A stretch of 5,348 nucleotides of DNA from Sulfurospirillum sp. UBA6810 (GCA_002469305.1 DKEY01000133.1:1-5348); one strand, 5' to 3'. Numbered from the stretch's first letter, positions 1-5,013 are shown. The notes: a model not told the origin generated them from the letters alone. Numbers and translations are program-made.

Positions 1-4
1 ATCA

Positions 5-16
5 ATTCGTCCTTTT
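5..16 (-). promoter_or_regulatory. Ribosome binding site of the next gene in the left operon (gene itself lies outside the window)
   Basis: Read leftward, AAAAGGA (10-16) follows the stop codon of the 121-aa gene at 33-35, and nine more bases run to the window edge. The spacing matches the other Shine-Dalgarno sites in this operon, so the next start codon should lie at or just beyond position 1. No coding sequence of that gene can be seen. It is called by position and motif only. Confidence 0.5.
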
Positions 17-32
17 AATCAGTAATGTGGTG

Positions 33-398
33 TTAAGCCACGTCTTTTTTAAACTCTTCGACTGTCATTTTCACAACATTTTCAATGGTATAAAAAGATG
101 GCTGTTCAACATTGGCATCCAAGTATTCCAAGACAATTTTTGTCAATTTGTCTTTATGCTCTTTGAGTTCAAGCTCACTGCAATAGTTTTCAGAATAATC
201 ATCACCTTCATGGCTTGCTCGGTCTGTCATTGCATCGATAATATCATCTGCTATAAAGAAGTCAGCGTGTTTATAATGTACGCATGTACCTTTGTAAACA
301 TGTGTGGCATCTTCTCCATCTTCATCTTCAAGTTTGCCTAAAATCGCATCTAATGAAAAGAAGTCTTCTCCATTTAGGCTGTATGCAAATTCTTCCAT
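33..398 (-). CDS. Acidic hypothetical protein, 121 aa, phage/plasmid-type small operon gene
   Basis: I do not recognise a named family. The protein is acidic, with an Asp/Glu-rich stretch at about residues 24-30 (LEDEDGED) and another cluster at 65-78. It has no signal peptide, membrane segment or obvious metal site; the few Cys residues (39, 73) are not paired into motifs. It is probably a soluble cytoplasmic protein with a helical C-terminal half (residues 78-120). The start at 398 is supported by AAAGGACGGA just upstream. It is the third gene of a leftward operon, 17 bases after the stop of the 54-aa gene, and a further gene appears to follow. The general look (small, acidic, in a run of orphan genes) is that of accessory genes of phages or conjugative elements. 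Function is unknown. The ORF on the opposite strand over the same bases is a shadow. Confidence 0.8.
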   Translation of the reverse strand: MEEFAYSLNGEDFFSLDAILGKLEDEDGEDATHVYKGTCVHYKHADFFIADDIIDAMTDRASHEGDDYSENYCSELELKEHKDKLTKIVLEYLDANVEQPSFYTIENVVKMTVEEFKKDVA

Positions 399-415
399 TG
401 AGTCCGTCCTTTGAT

Positions 416-580
416 TTATTTACGCTCAGAAATCATTTTTTCTAATTCTTTTTTAGCCCAAAATGGCATCTCAACGCTTCTTTGCAAATAGAAATCATCA
501 ACGGCACTGTAAAGTTCTTGATTTACCAAAATAGCTCTTGTTGCGATTCTAACGATTAAATTCTGCATTTTGCTTGACAT
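416..580 (-). CDS. Small hypothetical protein, 54 aa
   Basis: This short gene fills the gap between the 79-aa and 121-aa genes. It starts with ATG at 578-580, preceded by GAGGAG eight bases upstream, the best Shine-Dalgarno of its operon, and ends with TAA at 416-418. The product begins MSSKMQNLIVRIATRA and ends KKELEKMISERK. It is a basic, probably helical protein with a short hydrophobic patch (LIVRIATRAILV, about residues 8-19) that looks like an amphipathic helix more than a membrane span, given its two Arg residues. I recognise no domain. The strong ribosome binding site, the close fit between neighbours (29 bases from the upstream stop, 17 to the downstream start) and the ordinary codon usage argue for a real gene. 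Automated callers with a 60-codon minimum would miss it. Confidence 0.75.
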   Translation of the reverse strand: MSSKMQNLIVRIATRAILVNQELYSAVDDFYLQRSVEMPFWAKKELEKMISERK

Positions 581-609
581 TTTTTAGCTCCTCAATCAGT
601 AATCATGTA

Positions 610-849
610 TTAAACAGCCACTTTTTCAAAGTGTTCTTTTTTGAAACAGATAGGTTTAAGACAACCATTTCTTACGCTTCTGCCTTTTATCTCTTTGCCA
701 TTTTCAAGGATTGGAAAATCCCCAAGGATATTAAGTGGATTTACGTACCCTACTGTGTAAATCGTGTCTTTATTTAAATGCACATCAATTTTATCAAAGT
801 CCAAAGTAATCGCTTTGACTTTATCACCTTCTTGAAATGTTGTTTGCAT
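610..849 (-). CDS. Small hypothetical protein, 79 aa, likely beta-rich (SH3/KOW-like look)
   Basis: First gene of the left operon, about 26 bases downstream of the predicted transcription start. Two ATG codons in tandem (852 and 849) and a TTG at 855 follow AAAGGA at 857-862. The ATG at 849 is chosen because it gives six bases between GGA and the start, the same spacing as the zinc-ribbon gene at 3888. The product has the alternating pattern of a small beta barrel: QEGDKVKAITLDFD near the N-terminus (typical of SH3/KOW-like strands), then IYTVGYVNPL (30-39) and RNGCLKPICF (60-69). There are two Cys residues (63, 68) and no transmembrane segment. Similar small barrel proteins occur in phage and plasmid early regions, but I cannot name the family. 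Expression should follow the operator-linked promoter at 882-911. Confidence 0.8.
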   Translation of the reverse strand: MQTTFQEGDKVKAITLDFDKIDVHLNKDTIYTVGYVNPLNILGDFPILENGKEIKGRSVRNGCLKPICFKKEHFEKVAV

Positions 850-881
850 CATCAATCCTTTAACTTTGTTTTCTTAACATA

Positions 882-911
882 ATTATAGCCCAATCACTCC
901 ATGAAAGTCAA
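882..911 (-). promoter_or_regulatory. Sigma70-type promoter of the left operon
   Basis: On the minus strand a -35 box TTGACT (906-911) and a perfect -10 box TATAAT (882-887) are separated by 18 bases. The predicted transcription start is near 875, leaving a leader of about 26 bases before the ATG at 849. Strong -35 boxes are unusual in Campylobacterota, where promoters are mostly defined by the -10. The -35 lies one base from the 27-bp inverted repeat at 913-939, so the promoter is probably regulated. Confidence 0.75.
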
Positions 912-912
912 G

Positions 913-939
913 TGATTATCTTTTATTTTTAGATATTCA
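913..939. promoter_or_regulatory. Inverted-repeat operator, copy B
   Basis: TGATTATCT and AGATATTCA (9-base arms, one mismatched pair) flank a 9-base AT spacer. The arm centres are 18 bp apart, consistent with a dimeric regulator contacting nearly successive helical turns. It abuts the -35 of the left-operon promoter and ends eight bases from the stop codon of the recombinase gene. The same sequence recurs at 4689-4715 in the same position relative to its promoter. That recurrence makes a regulatory role much more likely than chance or a weak terminator for the recombinase gene. Confidence 0.75.
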
Positions 940-947
940 TGTGTATT

Positions 948-2021
948 TTAATCGAAGTCATCATCTAAAAATACATCACTGATAACTGCATACTTCTTAG
1001 CATGGAAACCGATCATCTTTTCAGTGTCCGCCCTATTCTTATGCCCCATGATTGCTTGAATGGCTGATAAGTGAAAATGCTTACCATCCTTTCTATGGTT
1101 ATAAAGGTACACGGCAAGGCTTACCCTTAACAATGTGGCGTTCATCTCTTTACGTTCGATTTTGGCATACTTTAGCATGGTTTTAACAAGCTCATTCACT
1201 TGTGTTGTGCTCAGCATTTCATCTTTATTCGTAGGCGCATAGAAAAGGTAGCCTTTTTCGTTCTCTTCTTTAAGTTCAAGATACCTATTGAGGTACTTGA
1301 TAAGTTTGTTGCGAGGTAGCTCAATGTCAATAGTACGACCAATGCTTTTTGATATGTAAATGCTCTTCTTATCTTTGATCAGGCTCTTACCTAATTTCAA
1401 GCTCACAAGCTCTTTGGGTGTAATACCAGAATAGAGCATAATTCGACAAATAAGAACGGTTCTACATTTCTCAAATTCGTTTTTGTATTTATCGTATTGT
1501 GGAAGCATTTTAGAGAACCGTGCGAACTCTTCATCGTCCATTGCATCATACACTTTTGGTTTTGACTTTTTAAGTCTTGCACCCTCATACTCAATATTGA
1601 ATTTAAAGCCGTCTGTATTGGTGTTTTCGATAAACGCAAGCACTTGTAAGGCACAATCAACATATCCCTTTTTAGAACTATCTGCAAGCTTTAAGCTATC
1701 CGCAAAATTGTAAATCAGATCATCATCAAATTCTGTCAAGTCGGAAGCATTTTTGAGTGCAAAAGGATAAAACTTTGAAACACTATTTAAGAGCATAGAG
1801 ATAGATTGTAAACCGTGTTGCCTTAGCTCTTTACAGATTGACTGAACCTTTGCAAAATCATTTGCATTAAGAAGTAGATCACGGTACACGATAATATCAT
1901 CAATCGTGTTTTCTTTTGAATTTTTGAACAACTCTAAGACTTTATGAGCTAAATATGCTTTAACCCAATGTAGTAGGTTTTCTTGGTAGGTTTTGAATGG
2001 TTTTAATGGTACTTTTCGCAT
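948..2021 (-). CDS. XerH/XerT-like tyrosine recombinase family protein with degenerate active site, 357 aa
   Basis: The length and layout match the XerH/XerT recombinases of Campylobacterota. There is an N-terminal helical core-binding region (about 10-135, with KKGYVDCALQVLAFIE resembling the family's KKNYRIALLGLF segment) and a C-terminal catalytic-like domain (about 155-345). Recognisable remnants of the catalytic boxes are LYSGITPKELVSLKL (196-210), where the family has TG-M/I-R, TLLRV (296-300) for HxLRH, and MGH (325-327) for LGH. The first catalytic Arg is Thr201, both His of HxLRH are Thr296 and Val300, and the expected Tyr position is Ile337. Only Arg299 and His327 clearly remain; Tyr344 lies about seven residues too far downstream. 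The family normally joins or resolves DNA at dif-like or element ends, but this member may only bind DNA. The ATG at 2021 follows AAGG at 2028-2031. Last gene of the right operon, 29 bases after the nuclease-like gene. Alignment was by eye. Confidence 0.75.
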   Translation of the reverse strand: MRKVPLKPFKTYQENLLHWVKAYLAHKVLELFKNSKENTIDDIIVYRDLLLNANDFAKVQSICKELRQHGLQSISMLLNSVSKFYPFALKNASDLTEFDDDLIYNFADSLKLADSSKKGYVDCALQVLAFIENTNTDGFKFNIEYEGARLKKSKPKVYDAMDDEEFARFSKMLPQYDKYKNEFEKCRTVLICRIMLYSGITPKELVSLKLGKSLIKDKKSIYISKSIGRTIDIELPRNKLIKYLNRYLELKEENEKGYLFYAPTNKDEMLSTTQVNELVKTMLKYAKIERKEMNATLLRVSLAVYLYNHRKDGKHFHLSAIQAIMGHKNRADTEKMIGFHAKKYAVISDVFLDDDFD

Positions 2022-2050
2022 TTTTTACCTTGTCTTTCTTTATCGTGTAA

Positions 2051-3304
2051 TCATACAGAAACATTCATTTTTTTCTGTTTTTGTGGTATTGCAAATTCTT
2101 TAACAGCAAGCTCTGCCATGCTTGGGTGTGATATTCTATTCCTTTCACCTCTATAATGTTCTTCAAAGTGTTTATAAAACACATTGGAACGATTCTGCCC
2201 ACCTCTCGCAATAGATATAGCCTCTGCATTACCACTCAATAATTGATCTCGTCTCCATACATATTCAAGATAATGTCTATTCCGAAATGTATTGATTGTA
2301 AACTGCCTTGCATTTTTGCCAAGAAGATCTTTGGCAACTTTTGTGAGTTCTTCAAGTCCACCTCTAAGATTTTTTATCCATGAACTTACGCCTTTATAAC
2401 ATGCGAAAGAATCATGCAATTCCGTAGTCCAAATATGCCCGATACGTGTTTTATCTTGTTTGAGTGTTTTTGCTTTTTGGAGAATTTTTATTTTGCCATC
2501 TCGATTAAATGATACTATCCCAACGTGTAAAGGAAGATCCTTTGGAATAGATTTATCCTCAAAGAGAGCCAACCATACTTCATCAGCACTTTGGGAACTT
2601 GCTTCAAGCTGTTTTTTAACTCTTACGAATGAATCGGTTTCCGCTTTAATCTCAACAAAAATCATTTTTTTCTCATCAAAAACCGCTAAATCAACAATCG
2701 AGTTTTTACCCCACACACCGCCAATACCAAATTCAGGTACAATAATTGCGTTAGGGTGTCGCTTGTGTAGCCATTTAAAAACAACTGTTTTGGCATCACC
2801 TGCACGAAAAGCATTTATATTAGCTTGCTTGCGTTTATGAAAAGTAAGCACCGTTAAAGGGATAATCTTTTCAATAAGATCATACATAGAGATATTTTGA
2901 GGAATAGCAGGCATCATGCGTTCATATTTTAGAACACGTTTTATATCATTCTCTAAAGATGTTTCGCTCCACTCACTGTCATAGTGAGTATGCCAACAAT
3001 CATCTCCAATAATTCTAAAATTAAAATCACCTCTCTCATAATTTTCTAACTCATGTTTTAATTTACGCCATGCGTGCCAACCATCCAAAAGCACTTTTTT
3101 GTGGTACGGATCTACATTCTTTGTAAAAAGTTCGCCATTTTCAAGCCAAAATTGTTGTCCTGTTTTAGCTTCTTTCCCATCATAATAACGTCCTTTGGCA
3201 AACCATACAACATAGCCATCATTTAAAAGATTTTCAATCATCCAAGGGAGTTTAAATTTTGGATCATCTGTTTCATTTTCCCATAAATACATACGTTTAT
3301 TCAT
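2051..3304 (-). CDS. sce7726-family-like PD-(D/E)XK nuclease-fold protein, 417 aa
   Basis: A central segment (about 163-250) has the PD-(D/E)XK pattern: Glu191 in VPEF, Asp205 in SIVDLAVFD, Glu218 and Lys220 in FVEIKAETDSF, then a helix with Gln232 (VKKQLEASSQSADEVWLALF). This order, the 'EIK...D...R...Q' spacing, and a following HVGIVSFNRDGKIKI strand pair with an IWTTEL segment are how I recall the sce7726 family. Its reaction is not established, although the fold implies metal-dependent DNA cleavage. The N-terminal 130 residues (aromatic- and Trp-rich, e.g. WFAKGRYYDG) and the C-terminal 80 residues (basic, RGERNRISHPSMAEL) are unassigned. The ATG at 3304 overlaps the ASCH stop by eight bases (ATGAATAA) and has a weak GAG upstream. 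ATG at 3316 (421 aa) or 3292 are alternatives, and none has a strong Shine-Dalgarno, suggesting translational coupling. Confidence 0.75.
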   Translation of the reverse strand: MNKRMYLWENETDDPKFKLPWMIENLLNDGYVVWFAKGRYYDGKEAKTGQQFWLENGELFTKNVDPYHKKVLLDGWHAWRKLKHELENYERGDFNFRIIGDDCWHTHYDSEWSETSLENDIKRVLKYERMMPAIPQNISMYDLIEKIIPLTVLTFHKRKQANINAFRAGDAKTVVFKWLHKRHPNAIIVPEFGIGGVWGKNSIVDLAVFDEKKMIFVEIKAETDSFVRVKKQLEASSQSADEVWLALFEDKSIPKDLPLHVGIVSFNRDGKIKILQKAKTLKQDKTRIGHIWTTELHDSFACYKGVSSWIKNLRGGLEELTKVAKDLLGKNARQFTINTFRNRHYLEYVWRRDQLLSGNAEAISIARGGQNRSNVFYKHFEEHYRGERNRISHPSMAELAVKEFAIPQKQKKMNVSV

Positions 3305-3659
3305 GTGATTTCTCATTTGTTTTTTTTAAATTTCTAGTCCATTCAATATCGCCTAACTCAAATACAAAAAAATCACCTTTTCCAAGAGGAGTTTCAATAC
3401 CTCGCCTTAGTTCAATACTTTTGCATTTAACCAACATAGTAGGAACATCATGCCCATAACCATTTTTAAATTCTATGAAAAAATAAGGAAATGGAATAAA
3501 CTCAACAACATCGTGAAAATCCTCAAAAACCGTACTCCCAATTCCGCACAACCTCTTAACCCAATAGGGCTTAACTTCTCGGTATTCTTCTTTTTTTGTA
3601 CCACTAAGGATCTGATTGAAATATTCACGCTTTAGCGTTAAAGGTAAGACGTTGCTCAT
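3297..3659 (-). CDS. ASCH domain protein, 120 aa
   Basis: The N-terminal half carries the ASCH hallmark: LPLTLKREYFNQILSGTKKE, then EYREVKPYW, i.e. the G-x-K-x-x-E-x-R type motif with Gly20, Lys22/23, Glu24/25 and Arg27. The C-terminal strands (MLVKCKSIEL, then DFFVFELGDIEW) complete the small beta barrel. ASCH proteins belong to the PUA-like superfamily and are thought to bind RNA or modified nucleotides; some hydrolyse N4-acetylcytidine. The exact role of phage and plasmid versions is not established. The ATG at 3659 is preferred over upstream codons in the same frame because AAGGTG sits nine bases upstream and the protein then begins at the domain edge. It starts five bases after the zinc-ribbon stop, with its ribosome binding site inside that gene. 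The last codons overlap the start of the nuclease-fold gene, so the two are probably co-translated. Confidence 0.85.
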   Translation of the reverse strand: MSNVLPLTLKREYFNQILSGTKKEEYREVKPYWVKRLCGIGSTVFEDFHDVVEFIPFPYFFIEFKNGYGHDVPTMLVKCKSIELRRGIETPLGKGDFFVFELGDIEWTRNLKKTNEKSHE

Positions 3660-3663
3660 TGTT

Positions 3664-3888
3664 TTACACCTTATCATTTCTTGCGATTTTTCTTTGGCAT
3701 TGAGAACAATAAGCAAACTTCAAACTCTTATAACTTAGACCATCGTGCGTCCCCGAATTATCTGCCTCGCTTCCATCAAAATTGACATGTGTTGCAACAA
3801 TTCCCGATACTTTACTTTTATAATAGAACGTCTCACAACCACAATACGGACATTTAGTCAGTTCTGATACGTTAGGTAGTTTTGCCAT
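3664..3888 (-). CDS. Small zinc-ribbon protein, 74 aa
   Basis: Two Cys pairs flank a central loop: CPYCGC (Cys13, Cys16, plus Cys18) and CSQC (Cys61, Cys64), the four-ligand arrangement of a zinc ribbon. Between them lies a hydrophilic loop with TFYYKSKVSG and LSYKSLKFAY strands, common in small phage and plasmid zinc-ribbon proteins. It probably binds nucleic acid or another protein; no enzyme motif is present. The ATG at 3888 follows AAAGGA at the same spacing as the 79-aa gene. An in-frame TTG at 3894 is rejected as the start. The start lies two bases after the stop of the 245-aa gene (3891-3893), and the ribosome binding site is inside that gene, so translation is likely coupled. Confidence 0.85.
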   Translation of the reverse strand: MAKLPNVSELTKCPYCGCETFYYKSKVSGIVATHVNFDGSEADNSGTHDGLSYKSLKFAYCSQCQRKIARNDKV

Positions 3889-3890
3889 AA

Positions 3891-4628
3891 TCAATCCTTT
3901 GATGCCTTTTTATATTTTTCGATTTTCTTTAAACACTCTTTACATGTAATCTTTGGCATCGTTTTTTTGTCTGTATGTGGTTCGATTTCACCATAAGGTA
4001 TCCATGTTGGCTGAGAACAAAGATACTCGTATGGCTTTCTGCTCATTCTTCCAATTTTAATAGCTTCAGTAGGCAATAAATGATAAACGGACGAACCATA
4101 ACAGCCATCACCGTGAGACTTTTCAGAATAACCACTTTTGACTGGTTTAATATTAACTACAAACGAGAACGGTAAATCGTATTGTTCCCAAAACTTAATA
4201 CGTTCCATCTCGTTTTCAAGTGAAGCTATTTTTGATAGTGTATTTTTTATTTGGAGATGATTGTCTTTGATTTTCGATTCGTTTGCTTTATGAATTTCAT
4301 AGTCATGTTTTTTGGCAACATTAAAGAATCGTCCGTCAAACCAAAAGATAAGTTCTTCTCTTTTATCGTTTCTAAAAAAAGCATTAATTACGTTTTCATC
4401 TTCATCAAAGTAGAACTTGTCGGTATTGCCATTGTCGAGAGAAACATAGATGTCACCATTCTCATAAAATGCACTATGCTCTTTATTGAAGTGTAAAAGG
4501 AAAGGATTAATGAAATTTTGAGAAACACGAAATAATTGTAAGCGATAGCTTTTTAACTCGCCTTTTTGCTTTAGCAATAAAGAATACTCTTGCCCTAGTT
4601 TCTCTAGCTGTTTGATTAAATCTTCCAT
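3891..4628 (-). CDS. Hypothetical protein, 245 aa, coiled coil plus C-terminal Cys/His cluster
   Basis: First gene of the right operon. ATG at 4628 is chosen because AGGAG lies seven to eight bases upstream and the start is about 24 bases from the predicted transcription start. Upstream in-frame codons would fall in the promoter. Residues 1-26 and 115-145 are heptad-like and charged (e.g. LEKLGQEYSLLLKQKGELK; LSKIASLENEMERIK), suggesting two coiled-coil segments. Between them lies a beta-rich region with many aromatic residues (FYENGDIYVSLD, FWFDGRFFNV). The C-terminus has a possible zinc site: Cys204, His218, and Cys229 with Cys232 (ITCKECLKKI), a pattern seen in several phage-borne proteins ending in a CxxC. 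I cannot name a family. Leading the operon ahead of the zinc ribbon, ASCH, nuclease-fold and recombinase genes suggests a regulatory or nucleic-acid-related role, which is inference. Confidence 0.8.
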   Translation of the reverse strand: MEDLIKQLEKLGQEYSLLLKQKGELKSYRLQLFRVSQNFINPFLLHFNKEHSAFYENGDIYVSLDNGNTDKFYFDEDENVINAFFRNDKREELIFWFDGRFFNVAKKHDYEIHKANESKIKDNHLQIKNTLSKIASLENEMERIKFWEQYDLPFSFVVNIKPVKSGYSEKSHGDGCYGSSVYHLLPTEAIKIGRMSRKPYEYLCSQPTWIPYGEIEPHTDKKTMPKITCKECLKKIEKYKKASKD

Positions 4629-4658
4629 GCAAAGACTCCTATAACTTTTTCTGCTTAA

Positions 4659-4687
4659 ATTATAGGACATTCGGGCTTAAATGTCAA
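4659..4687 (-). promoter_or_regulatory. Consensus sigma70 promoter of the right operon
   Basis: On the minus strand a perfect TTGACA (4682-4687) and a perfect TATAAT (4659-4664) are separated by exactly 17 bases, the ideal arrangement. The predicted start near 4652 gives a leader of about 24 bases before the ATG at 4628. A promoter this strong implies tight external control, and the adjacent inverted repeat at 4689-4715 supplies the likely site. Confidence 0.85.
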
Positions 4688-4688
4688 G

Positions 4689-4715
4689 TGATTATCTGCT
4701 ATATTTAGATATTCA
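4689..4715. promoter_or_regulatory. Inverted-repeat operator, copy A
   Basis: Arms TGATTATCT and AGATATTCA surround a 9-base spacer. In this copy the symmetry extends one pair further at each end (4688-4716). It begins one base from the -35 box. Together with the -35 edge (4683-4715) it matches 907-939 at 30 of 33 positions, and all three differences fall in the spacer. The placement (about -37 to -63) fits an activator or a repressor that blocks RNA polymerase binding; the sequence cannot decide which. Confidence 0.8.
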
Positions 4716-4756
4716 CATATTTTACAAACCCGTCATTACTGCTCAGTTTTCAATAT

Positions 4757-4762
4757 TATAAT
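4757..4762 (+). promoter_or_regulatory. Candidate -10 box for the rightward small-ORF transcript
   Basis: A perfect TATAAT faces right in an A/T-rich stretch with no convincing -35, as is usual for Campylobacterota promoters. A start near 4769 would include the whole fold-back leader (from 4805). TATGTT at 4775-4780 is an alternative -10. The site is part of ATTATAAT, so it also reads as a -10 leftward, which weakens the call. Confidence 0.4.
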
Positions 4763-4804
4763 AAAAGAAAAAAATATGTTAATATTCCGTGTCATTAAGT
4801 TTTT

Positions 4805-4909
4805 ATTTCATGGCGACTTCTTTCTTTTGTGACCTTACCTCTATGGGGACCATAGAGGCTGAATATAAGTAGGCACTGGTCACATTAGATAAGGAGGACG
4901 CCATGAAAT
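4805..4909 (+). promoter_or_regulatory. Fold-back leader that pairs with the Shine-Dalgarno and start codon of the 22-codon ORF
   Basis: The left arm 4805-4823 is complementary to 4891-4909 over 19 positions. There are 11 Watson-Crick pairs in a row (ATTTCATGGCG with CGCCATGAAAT), one A-A mismatch, then seven pairs including two G-U in which CTTCTTT covers AAGGAGG. Both the ribosome binding site (4891-4897) and the ATG (4903-4905) are therefore buried. Inside this helix lies a second stem, TGTGACC (4828-4834) with GGTCACA (4878-4884), which encloses a 9-bp hairpin at 4838-4858. The nested arrangement predicts a transcript that is untranslatable until processed, melted or bound. The pairing is seen directly; the regulatory role is inference. 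Confidence 0.7.
4838..4858 (+). repeat. Perfect 9-bp hairpin within the leader
   Basis: CCTCTATGG (4838-4846) and CCATAGAGG (4850-4858) are exact reverse complements around a GGA loop. No T-run follows, so it is not a terminator. It forms the apex of the nested leader fold and would form first during transcription. A short loop exposing GGA could be a contact point for an antisense RNA or a protein. Confidence 0.7.
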
Positions 4910-4971
4910 GGCTACAACTCATCCTTGATGTTTTGATGTTGATAGTTGCTATTTTAAGTTACTTTAAATAG
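4903..4971 (+). CDS. 22-aa hydrophobic peptide, candidate type I toxin
   Basis: ATG at 4903 follows a near-perfect Shine-Dalgarno (AAGGAGG, 4891-4897) with five bases between, and TAG at 4969-4971 ends the ORF. The peptide starts MKWLQLILDVLML, continues with a run of Ile/Val/Ala/Leu and ends SYFK. It is a single hydrophobic helix with a Lys near each end and one Asp inside. Length, hydrophobicity, the strong but sequestered ribosome binding site, the structured leader and the hairpin 15 bases past the stop are all features of type I toxin mRNAs (Ibs, Tis, Fst and AapA classes). I see no sequence match to a named family. It may instead be a small regulatory membrane peptide. No antisense RNA promoter could be assigned convincingly. 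It is the only plausible rightward gene here and is divergent from the right operon. Confidence 0.6.
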   Translation: MKWLQLILDVLMLIVAILSYFK

Positions 4972-4986
4972 CTGAAGCTTAATGCG

Positions 4987-5013
4987 CCCCCGTTAATTCG
5001 GGGGTTAAAATTT
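4987..5013 (+). terminator. GC-rich hairpin downstream of the small ORF
   Basis: CCCCCG (4987-4992) and CGGGGG (4999-5004) form a six-pair GC stem around TTAATT, with one more possible G-U pair, followed by TTAAAATTT. The stem stands out in an AT-rich region and begins 15 bases after the stop codon. The T-tract is interrupted by A residues, so termination may be incomplete, or the hairpin may mainly protect the 3' end. Confidence 0.6.

Noticed and set aside
27..341. Rightward 104-codon ORF opposite the 121-aa gene
   Set aside because: It has no ribosome binding site and a Cys/Phe/Ile-rich composition typical of the antisense of an acidic gene; the leftward gene has a good start and operon context.
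913..939. The inverted repeat as a terminator for the recombinase gene
   Set aside because: The arms are AT-rich with a mismatch, no T-run follows, and the same repeat lies upstream of another promoter where no gene ends.
2460..2840. Rightward 126-codon ORF inside the nuclease-fold gene
   Set aside because: It is antisense to the conserved PD-(D/E)XK segment and has no ribosome binding site, so it is a shadow.
4251..4496. Rightward 81-codon ORF inside the 245-aa gene
   Set aside because: It is a shadow of the well-supported leftward gene, without start signals.
4805..4909. The long imperfect palindrome as an attC site, transposon end or MITE
   Set aside because: The pairing coincides precisely with a Shine-Dalgarno and start codon, no target-site duplication or integron core sites are seen, and translational control explains it better. 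It remains a weaker alternative.
4903..4990. Antisense RNA promoter opposite the small ORF
   Set aside because: TAAAAT-like -10 candidates exist on the minus strand around 4949-4956, but no partner -35 at usable spacing could be found, so no antitoxin RNA is called.
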